Source of the DNA: Opitutales bacterium
Lineage (GTDB): Bacteria; Verrucomicrobiota; Verrucomicrobiia; Opitutales; T3Sed10-336
Length of the DNA: 9,161 bases
Assembly: GCA_007132315.1 (NCBI GenBank)
Contig: SLOW01000347.1
Location: forward strand, 1 to 9,161
Reading direction: 5' to 3'
Shown: positions 1 through 4,715 of the stretch, piece by piece
Numbering within the stretch: the stretch's first letter is position 1
Layout: the number at the start of each line of letters is the position of its first letter
The notes under the pieces: model-generated
The model's database searches: none
What the model was told of the DNA's origin: nothing
The model's input: only the letters and a program-made list of their open reading frames with translations
Position numbers and translations under genes: made by a program

Positions 1-495
1 GAAGGGCTTACCCAGGAGTTCGTCCTTGGTCGAACCCATTGCCTGACAGTAGGCGTTGTTGATAAATGTCAGCGTCCCATCGGGCAGGTAGCGGCAGACC
101 AGGTCGATCTGATCTTCCACGATGGCGCGGTAGCGGGCATCCACTTTCTGCAGCGACTGCGCCATCTGTTCGATCTGCCGGGCGATACCGAAGATTTCAT
201 TCTGTCCGTCGGCGGCGAGATCCTCGCCCCCGGGTGCCGGTGCCGAGAAGTCGGGGGACTGGGGCCGGGCCGAATCGATCCGGCTCTTCAGGTTCCTGAT
301 ATCGGAAGCCGTATCGCGATCCCAGACATAGCCGCTCAACAGCAGCAGAACGCACGCGATGAAGGTTAATCCGATCAGGTACATCTTCGGTCCCAGGCTC
401 TCCACCAGCGCGTCGTCGAGCAGGAGCAACCCCACGCTCGCGAGGATGGTAAAGATGAGAGAGAAGATGAGCAGCGATTTGATGCGAGATTTCAT
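1..495 (-). CDS. Membrane-anchored PAS-domain sensor protein, N-terminal part (partial)
   Basis: The frame is open from an ATG at 495 to the window edge, giving 165 codons with the C-terminus missing. An in-frame TAG at 531-529 limits the N-terminus. Residues 7-26 and 37-57 are two hydrophobic segments separated by a very short loop, so the protein is probably an inner-membrane hairpin anchor. A Pro/Ala/Asp-rich linker (about 75-97) and a helical stretch (about 100-120) lead into a PAS domain starting near residue 118. PAS is recognised from YRAIVEDQIDLVCRYLPDG followed by TLTFINNAYC and the closing DELLGKPF. The output domain lies outside the window, so histidine kinase, diguanylate cyclase/phosphodiesterase or another output cannot be separated. 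No clear Shine-Dalgarno precedes the ATG. It follows the DJ-1-like gene in the same direction across 233 bp and probably has its own promoter. PAS identity is good; the overall function is unknown. Confidence 0.8.
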   Translation of the reverse strand, partial: MKSRIKSLLIFSLIFTILASVGLLLLDDALVESLGPKMYLIGLTFIACVLLLLSGYVWDRDTASDIRNLKSRIDSARPQSPDFSAPAPGGEDLAADGQNEIFGIARQIEQMAQSLQKVDARYRAIVEDQIDLVCRYLPDGTLTFINNAYCQAMGSTKDELLGKPF

Positions 496-578
496 GTACG
501 GCGACCACGTTCCGGTGTGTCGTCCCGGCTAGTTCGTACGAAATCTTGTATACCGTACGCCCTGGCGCTTTGCGTGTT

Positions 579-594
579 GGTGCGATAGCGCACC
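579..594. other. Small perfect hairpin in the intergenic region
   Basis: GGTGCG and CGCACC form a 6-bp stem around the loop ATAG. It lies between the 3' end of the DJ-1-like gene and the start of the PAS sensor gene. No T-run follows on either strand, so it is not an obvious intrinsic terminator. It could be an operator half-site pair or a 5'-leader structure of the PAS gene; nothing in the sequence decides this. Confidence 0.35.
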
Positions 595-694
595 CGGATT
601 TTGGCGTGACCGTATCGGCAATCGGATCACTAGTAAAGACGCGTCGTATCAGTATTGCTCTAAACGACAGAGTTTTACAATTTTATTACCTCAA

Positions 695-722
695 TTTTCG
701 CCGACGATTTCCGTGGCGAAAA
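695..722 (-). other. Stem-loop just downstream of the DJ-1-like gene
   Basis: TTTTCGCC (695-702) pairs with GGCGAAAA (715-722). An inner ACG/CGT pairing extends the stem after a one-base bulge at 703, leaving a 5-nt loop (707-711). It begins 6 nt after the stop codon of the minus-strand DJ-1-like gene. The stem is flanked by AT-rich sequence, but no U-tract follows the closed stem in the transcript, so it is an imperfect candidate for a terminator or a 3'-end stabiliser. Confidence 0.4.
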
Positions 723-728
723 GCGACT

Positions 729-1301
729 CTATTTGCGGACTGCCGATGTTTCGAGTGTTGGGGAGTAACAGATCGAATCGCTCACGGAATTGGCGGTTTC
801 CTCGTCGGTCAAGGCGCTCAGCAGTCGCAAGCCAAAGGGAATGGCCGTACCGGCTCCGCGGGAGGTGATGATATTTCCATCCCGGACGACCGCGGTGTCC
901 TCGATCAGGTCCGGCAATTCCGACGCCACGGAGAAGTGCGCGGTGTGGCGAATGCCTTTGAGAATTCCCGCATCCTGGAGCAGGGTGGGAGCCGCGCAGA
1001 TGGCTCCGATGATCCCTCCGGACGATGCGTGCCGGGTCACATAATCCACCACCGCCTGGTCGTTGCGAAGGTGGCGAATACCCGGCCCTCCGGGAATGAC
1101 CAGGAGGTCGAATGTCCGCTTCGCCACCTCCCGGAACAGTTCGTCCGCCACCACCTGGATGCAGGTCTTGCCAGTGACGAACTTATTGTCGTGGTGTGCG
1201 GCGATGGTACATTCGATGTTTCCTCGCCTCAAAATATCGACAACACATAATGCCTCAATCTCTTCGAAGCCTTCGGGGAGAATGATCAGCGCCGATTTCA
1301 T
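729..1301 (-). CDS. DJ-1/PfpI (ThiJ/YajL-like) family protein
   Basis: 190 residues, the normal length for a single-domain DJ-1/YajL protein. The N-terminus carries EGFEEIEA; by comparison with human DJ-1, Glu16 matches the conserved acidic partner of the active cysteine. The nucleophile elbow IGAICAAP places the reactive cysteine at 102, and His122 (HTAHFS) aligns with the DJ-1 histidine. LLVIPGGPG (66-74) and SRGAGTAIPFGL (147-158) are further family signatures. Relatives are credited with glyoxalase III or methylglyoxal-adduct deglycase activity, chaperone activity and oxidative-stress sensing in the cytoplasm; which applies here cannot be read from sequence. The ATG at 1301 gives the canonical MKSALIILPEGFEE start. 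The frame stays open further upstream, but that part is unrelated to the family and overlaps the divergent gene. No good Shine-Dalgarno is visible. It is divergent from the SDR gene across 54 bp. Confidence 0.9.
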   Translation of the reverse strand: MKSALIILPEGFEEIEALCVVDILRRGNIECTIAAHHDNKFVTGKTCIQVVADELFREVAKRTFDLLVIPGGPGIRHLRNDQAVVDYVTRHASSGGIIGAICAAPTLLQDAGILKGIRHTAHFSVASELPDLIEDTAVVRDGNIITSRGAGTAIPFGLRLLSALTDEETANSVSDSICYSPTLETSAVRK

Positions 1302-1355
1302 TGAGGGAAGTTTAATTCGGGTGGGCGTGGAATCCAAGTGGAAATTTAAGGTTAA
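1302..1355. promoter_or_regulatory. Short divergent intergenic region (DJ-1-like / SDR genes)
   Basis: These 54 bp separate two divergent start codons, so the 5' signals of both genes must lie here or inside the opposite coding regions. For the plus-strand gene an AAGG ribosome-binding site is visible shortly before ATG 1356, within an AT-rich patch. For the minus strand a weak TTGGAT, 16 nt, TTAAAC arrangement can be read, but it matches consensus poorly. Shared regulation of the two genes is possible but not shown. Confidence 0.3.
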
Positions 1356-2273
1356 ATGACACAAGAAAGCGGAAAAGCGAGAGAAATGGTGGTATTCGGT
1401 TGCGGCTACGTGGGGTCGGCACTGTTGCCCGAGGCGCTCAGACGTGGCTTCCAGGTGACGGTTTTCACGCGTAACCCGGCGACGGCCAGGGCGTTGAACG
1501 ATCGATTTGCGGTTACCGTGATCGAGGGCGACCTGGCTTCCGACACGTGGCACGAACGGATCGCTCGCGCACCCGACGTGGTGGTCAATTGCGTCGGCTC
1601 GGGAGGCGGCGGGTTGGCTGGTTACCGCCACTCCTATCTGGAGGGAATGCGCTCGCTGCGCCGATGGCTCTGCGGCGGTCCGGCCGGAGCGGTCGTGTAC
1701 ACCGGGAGTGTCGGGGTTTATCCGCAGGATGACGGGTCATGGGTGGACGAGTCCGCGGAGACGGGCGGTCATTCCGAGGCTGCCGATGTCCTGGTGGCGG
1801 CCGAACGCGAGCTCCTCGATCCGGCGTTTCCCGCCGACCGCCGTCGTGTCCTGCGCCTGGCAGGTATTTACGGGCCGGGCCGGCACGCTTTCCTGAATCG
1901 GGTACGGGCGGGCCGAGTGTTTCCCGGGTCCGGTGAGGCGATCCTGAACGCGATCCACCGGGACGACATCACCGGTGCGCTGTGGGCGGTTCTGGATTCG
2001 ACCGGGGGCGAGAGAAGCGATGTGTTCAACGTGGTGGACGACCGGCCCGAACGGAGGCGAATCGTGGCGCAGTGGCTGGCCGAGAGGACCGGAGCCCCTC
2101 AACCCCGCTTCGAAGGTCCGGGCGCCGAGTCGGCGTCGAGCCCAAAGCGTCGCTCGCGTTGTCGCCGTATTTCCAACGCGAAAATCAAGAACACGCTCGG
2201 CTGGCGACCTGTCTATCCTACGTTTCGGGAAGGTTACCGGGCGATTCTGAATGAGGAATCGTCCGCCGGCTGA
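1356..2273 (+). CDS. Atypical SDR / NAD-dependent epimerase-like protein (YeeZ-like)
   Basis: 305 residues with an N-terminal Rossmann nucleotide-binding motif GCGYVG (15-20, GxGxxG). A family strand VVYTGSVGVYP (113-123) follows, then RLAGIYGPGRH (167-177), which is strongly reminiscent of E. coli YeeZ and related extended SDR proteins. An IHRDD segment (200-204) and a C-terminal SNAKIKNTLGWRPVYPTFREGY (273-294) also fit extended SDRs. The catalytic Tyr-x-x-x-Lys of classical SDRs is not present at the expected place: the stretch around 138-152 has neither residue in that spacing. The protein may therefore bind NAD(P) without standard epimerase or dehydrogenase chemistry. The start at 1356 is preceded by AAGG at good spacing; ATG 1386 is an alternative that would remove 10 poorly conserved residues. 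It is divergent from the DJ-1-like gene and followed by a long palindrome. The biological substrate is unknown. Confidence 0.82.
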   Translation: MTQESGKAREMVVFGCGYVGSALLPEALRRGFQVTVFTRNPATARALNDRFAVTVIEGDLASDTWHERIARAPDVVVNCVGSGGGGLAGYRHSYLEGMRSLRRWLCGGPAGAVVYTGSVGVYPQDDGSWVDESAETGGHSEAADVLVAAERELLDPAFPADRRRVLRLAGIYGPGRHAFLNRVRAGRVFPGSGEAILNAIHRDDITGALWAVLDSTGGERSDVFNVVDDRPERRRIVAQWLAERTGAPQPRFEGPGAESASSPKRRSRCRRISNAKIKNTLGWRPVYPTFREGYRAILNEESSAG

Positions 2274-2300
2274 TGGTCCGGACCGATCCGGTATCCATGA

Positions 2301-2344
2301 GCAGCTTGTCGGACTTAGGCGGTATCCAAAGTCCGACAAGCTGC
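2301..2344. repeat. Perfect 16-bp-arm palindrome, REP-like or bidirectional terminator stem
   Basis: Left arm GCAGCTTGTCGGACTT (2301-2316) and right arm AAGTCCGACAAGCTGC (2329-2344) are exact reverse complements around a 12-nt loop. It starts 28 nt after the SDR stop codon and lies between that gene and the minus-strand phosphatase remnant, a tail-to-tail position. No T-run follows on either strand. The outer stem matches the palindrome at 4669-4712: 12 of the first 14 bases of the left arms agree, including TGTCGGAC. A 9-bp direct repeat CGGTATCCA occurs at 2289-2297 and again in the loop at 2320-2328. Confidence 0.75.
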
Positions 2345-2399
2345 CAGGACCCAGCGGGAATTCGATTGATGCCGGGCGCAACGGACGTGCGATGTCCGG

Positions 2400-2624
2400 T
2401 CAGCCCGTTTCTATTCCGCCCGCCCGGACCATGATATCGAACAGACCGGTGTTCATGGTGTAAGGCTTGACGCCCTCGCTGCCCGGCCCGAAGGCGAGCA
2501 GTTCGACGCAGTCGGACGTGTGGGAATTGCCGACGAAGCCCCGGTCGTTGCGGGACAGGGCTTCTTGCTCATGAAGGAAAATATACCCCGACCGGACGGA
2601 ATCAAGGTCGAAGGACCCGGGGGC
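2400..2624 (-). pseudogene. C-terminal remnant of an alkaline phosphatase
   Basis: On the minus strand a frame is open from just after a TAA (2627-2625) to a TGA at 2402-2400, 74 residues with no plausible start. Its translation includes GYIFLHEQEALSRNDRGFVG, then NSHTSDCVELLAFGPGSEG, then NTGLFDIMVRAGGIETG and the stop. This matches the C-terminal end of PhoA-type alkaline phosphatases. The His in HTSD sits where E. coli PhoA has the zinc ligand His412 (EHTGSQ...AAYGP), and NTGLFDIM corresponds to the PhoA QTDLFYTM end. The catalytic serine domain and the other metal ligands are absent. The sequence upstream on this strand (2625-2704) shows no further homology by eye. I infer a deletion remnant of a once complete gene; sequence error cannot restore it because too much is missing. 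The rest of 2274-2704 holds only the palindrome and the ybaB leader. Confidence 0.78.
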
Positions 2625-2704
2625 TTAGGCTTGACCGGGAAGCGGGGTTGAGAGACCTTTCATTTACTTACGGATTTTTCCAACCTTCAAACAAGGATAA
2701 CGTT

Positions 2705-3013
2705 ATGGCAGGAGTCGGCAAATTGATGAAGCAGGCGCAGAAGATGCAGCGCCAGATTGAAACGCTCCAGAACGAGTTGGCCGAGAAGGAATTCGAGGTG
2801 TCCGGCGGCGGGGGCGCCGTGACCGTGAAAATCAACGGGGCCGGTCAGTTTCTTTCCGTTCACCTGGATGAGGAATTCCTCAAGGAGGACAAGGAAATGG
2901 TGGAACAGACCCTTTTGAACGCGATTCAGGAGGCTGCGAGCAAGTCGAAGGAGTATAACGAGTCCGAAATGCAGAAGGTGACCTCCGGTTTCAACATGCC
3001 GGGGTTGTTCTGA
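2705..3013 (+). CDS. ybaB: YbaB/EbfC family nucleoid-associated DNA-binding protein
   Basis: 102 residues, the usual length of the family. It has the typical amphipathic N-terminal helix LMKQAQKMQRQIETLQNELA (about 7-26), the small-residue-rich strand region SGGGGAVTVKINGAGQ (33-48), an acidic helix KEDKEMVEQTLL (59-70) and the closing MQKVTSGFNMPGLF. Family members are homodimers that bind DNA and act as nucleoid-associated proteins or expression modulators. ATG 2705 is chosen because AAGGA (2693-2697) lies 7 nt upstream. A TTG further upstream at 2648 would add 19 residues that do not resemble the family. The gene is followed 81 bp later by recR, the usual partner. The normal upstream neighbour dnaX is not here: the phosphatase remnant occupies that place. 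A promoter must lie in 2625-2704, but only weak matches such as TTGAGA at 2648 are visible. Confidence 0.95.
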   Translation: MAGVGKLMKQAQKMQRQIETLQNELAEKEFEVSGGGGAVTVKINGAGQFLSVHLDEEFLKEDKEMVEQTLLNAIQEAASKSKEYNESEMQKVTSGFNMPGLF

Positions 3014-3020
3014 ATTTTTT

Positions 3021-3047
3021 GCGTGCGCCGGGTTTCCCGGCGCACGC
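3021..3047 (+). other. Strong intercistronic hairpin between ybaB and recR
   Basis: GCGTGCGCCGGG (3021-3032) and CCCGGCGCACGC (3036-3047) form a perfect 12-bp GC-rich stem with a TTT loop, starting 7 nt after the ybaB stop. A T6 run (3015-3020) lies before the stem, not after it, so the plus-strand transcript lacks the U-tract of an intrinsic terminator. On the minus strand the stem is followed by A6. It may stabilise the 3' end of ybaB mRNA or tune recR expression; that role is inference. Confidence 0.7.
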
Positions 3048-3094
3048 GAAGCGCTTGTCATTGGGGATGGGACGGGTCAGGTTGCAGGGCATTC

Positions 3095-3688
3095 ATGGGT
3101 TCCGCATTCGAAGATCTTCAGGCCGTGCTGAAAAAACTGCCCGGACTCGGTTACCGCTCCGCCGAGCGCCTGGCGCTGCACCTCCTGGTCGAGCGGCCGG
3201 AGCGGCTGAACGCATTGGTGGAAGCGCTGCGCCGGGCGGCGGAAGACATACGGCGATGTCGCCTCTGCGGAGGAATGGCTGAAGAGGAGCTCTGTCCAGT
3301 GTGCTCGGATTCCCACCGTGACGCTTCCGTGGTTTGTGTCGTCGAACAGGTGGTGGACCTGATGGCCCTGGAACGATCGTCCGCCTACCGCGGCCTCTAT
3401 CACGTCCTTCACGGCAAACTCTCGCCGATATCGGGCGTCGGTCCGGAAGACCTGAACCTCGCCTCTCTGGGTGAACGCCTCCGCTCCGGCGACGTGCGCG
3501 AACTGGTATTGGCTCTCCCCAACGACGTCGAGGGCGAAGCGACCTGTCACTACATCACCGAGAACATTGCGGGCGAGGGCGTGGCGGTCTCCCGGATCGG
3601 TTTCGGCCTGCCCAGCGGCGGGGGCGTCTTTTACGCCGACCCGGTGACGCTGAAGAGCGCTCTGGACAGCCGGCGCAGCTACTCTTGA
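3095..3688 (+). CDS. recR: Recombination mediator protein RecR
   Basis: 197 residues, standard RecR length. The order of domains is complete: a helix-hairpin-helix segment LKKLPGLGYRSAERLALHLL (12-31), a four-cysteine zinc finger with Cys55, Cys58, Cys67 and Cys70 (CRLCGG...CPVC), and a TOPRIM domain from about 78. The TOPRIM part carries VCVVEQVVDLMALE (80-93), the family block YRGLYHVLHGKLSPISGVGP (98-117) and DVEGEAT (144-150). GLPSGGGVFYADPVTLKSAL (171-190) closes the protein, where many RecRs have GxPVGGELEY. RecR works in the cytoplasm with RecO (and RecF) to load RecA on SSB-coated gaps. The start at 3095 is chosen because it gives the conserved MGSAFEDLQAVLKKLPG beginning, with a modest AGGG upstream. 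It is probably co-transcribed with ybaB across the 81-bp gap. Confidence 0.97.
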   Translation: MGSAFEDLQAVLKKLPGLGYRSAERLALHLLVERPERLNALVEALRRAAEDIRRCRLCGGMAEEELCPVCSDSHRDASVVCVVEQVVDLMALERSSAYRGLYHVLHGKLSPISGVGPEDLNLASLGERLRSGDVRELVLALPNDVEGEATCHYITENIAGEGVAVSRIGFGLPSGGGVFYADPVTLKSALDSRRSYS

Positions 3689-3719
3689 TTTACCCTTTTT
3701 TGAATCTTTTCGGACCTTT

Positions 3720-3725
3720 TATCAT
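3720..3725 (+). promoter_or_regulatory. Possible -10 element upstream of the outer-membrane protein gene
   Basis: TATCAT matches five of six bases of a sigma70 -10 box in an otherwise T-rich stretch just after recR. The nearest -35-like sequence, TTGAAT at 3700-3705, is only 14 nt away, shorter than the usual 16-18. The call is weak, and the 146-bp gap between recR and the next gene shows no better promoter. The leader downstream is rich in small GC stems but has no recognisable riboswitch. Confidence 0.25.
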
Positions 3726-3834
3726 TGCCCGGTTCGGCGGTTCTTTCACCATGGTAACGAGTGTTTGCCCGGCAGCGGTTTGCGGGCTGATGTCCGGAAG
3801 TACCGCCGGCAAAGGAACAGCAATAGAAAGAATC

Positions 3835-4569
3835 ATGAAGAAAACTCTGCTACCAATCGTTCTTGCCTCTATCCTCGGCCCGTCCCTCGCGCAGGCTCAG
3901 GCCAACGACTACATCGTCTCGACCGAGGCGGTTTTCTCGTCCGAATATGTTTTTCGCGGCGTCAAGGAAGCGGGTCCGACCGTGATGCCCGCCGTGGAGA
4001 TTCAGTCGCGGGGCAATCCCGGCGGCGACATGTACCTGGGCGCCTGGGCGGCGATGCCGGCCCGGGGAGACTTCGAAAACGAGGTCAACGCTTACGCCGG
4101 ATTCGACGCCGAGTTGCAGCACAATTTCTTTGTAGATATCGGCGCCGCTTATTACCATTTTCCCATGCGCGGTCCGGCCAACATACTCGATGATACCATT
4201 GAGCCCTACCTGGGCCTGCGGATGGAGGAGATAGCCGACAGCTTCTTTTCGGGCGGAGGGTACGTTTTTTACGACATCGACAAGAGCTTCACCGTCGAAG
4301 GCTTCGTTGAATACAGCCAGCCCTTCGAAGGCGGAATCCCAGCGACTCTCGATCTGGGGGCGTTTCTTGGATACACTGACGAAGATCGCCGCTTCGAAGA
4401 GGATCACACCTATTACGGCGCCTACGCCACTATTCCGTATCAACTGAATGAAGTGGCAACCTTGACTGCGGGCGTACACTACATGGGCCGCAGCGGTCTG
4501 GACAACACGCCGATCGACAGCAGCCGGGATTTTGTGTACTGGACGGCCGGACTTAATCTGCAGTACTGA
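3835..4569 (+). CDS. Putative outer-membrane beta-barrel protein, TorF/Gcw_chp family
   Basis: 244 residues. A signal peptide is clear: MKKT, a hydrophobic core (about 5-18) and a signal-peptidase I site ending AQA near residues 20-24. The mature N-terminus contains VSTEAVFSSEYVFRGVKEAG (28-47), the hallmark of the TorF/Gcw_chp family (S-x-x-Y-V-F-R-G). The remainder alternates aromatic and small residues in short strands separated by acidic turns, as in small outer-membrane barrels, and ends in an aromatic residue (NLQY). Function in this family is largely undefined, so 'putative porin' is only a fold-level guess. ATG 3835 is chosen because it starts the signal peptide directly; earlier in-frame starts would bury it. 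Only a weak purine-rich ribosome site (GAAAGA) precedes it. It stands alone after recR and ends in its own intrinsic terminator. Confidence 0.82.
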   Translation: MKKTLLPIVLASILGPSLAQAQANDYIVSTEAVFSSEYVFRGVKEAGPTVMPAVEIQSRGNPGGDMYLGAWAAMPARGDFENEVNAYAGFDAELQHNFFVDIGAAYYHFPMRGPANILDDTIEPYLGLRMEEIADSFFSGGGYVFYDIDKSFTVEGFVEYSQPFEGGIPATLDLGAFLGYTDEDRRFEEDHTYYGAYATIPYQLNEVATLTAGVHYMGRSGLDNTPIDSSRDFVYWTAGLNLQY

Positions 4570-4607
4570 GTACTGATTTCCGGCCCGGAATTCGGTCTTT
4601 AAACAAG

Positions 4608-4641
4608 AGCCCGATCCCGCTATGCGGGTCGGGCTTTTTTT
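4608..4641 (+). terminator. Rho-independent terminator of the outer-membrane protein gene
   Basis: AGCCCGATCCCGC (4608-4620) pairs with GCGGGTCGGGCT (4624-4635) with one bulged T, around a 3-nt loop. The stem runs into seven consecutive T residues (4635-4641). It begins 38 nt after the stop codon on the same strand. This is the textbook arrangement and the clearest terminator in the window. Confidence 0.93.
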
Positions 4642-4668
4642 GCGTGTGCCTGCCCGAACCCCCATTTA

Positions 4669-4712
4669 GCATCCTGTCGGACAAGGCCTGCCGGCCTTGT
4701 CCGACAGGATGC
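4669..4712. repeat. Perfect 20-bp-arm palindrome, REP-like
   Basis: GCATCCTGTCGGACAAGGCC (4669-4688) and its exact reverse complement (4693-4712) flank the 4-nt loop TGCC. It begins 3 nt beyond the stop codon of the minus-strand fusion gene and lies tail-to-tail with the plus-strand outer-membrane protein gene. That gene already has its own terminator at 4608-4641. No T-run follows on the minus strand, so if it ends the minus-strand operon it is not a canonical intrinsic terminator. It shares the TGTCGGAC core and the outer GCA with the palindrome at 2301-2344, suggesting members of one dispersed family. Confidence 0.8.
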
Positions 4713-4715
4713 CGT

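Noticed and set aside
546..1250. Plus-strand open frame of 234 codons
   Set aside because: It is antisense to the DJ-1-like gene, whose active-site motifs are intact on the minus strand; the translation resembles no family.
2648..2704. Longer ybaB starting at a TTG
   Set aside because: The extra 19 residues do not resemble the family, while ATG 2705 has AAGGA at ideal spacing.
3760..3790. Possible sigma54 promoter (GGCAG...TTTGC) upstream of the outer-membrane protein gene
   Set aside because: The spacing between the GG and GC dinucleotides is one base short of the required arrangement.
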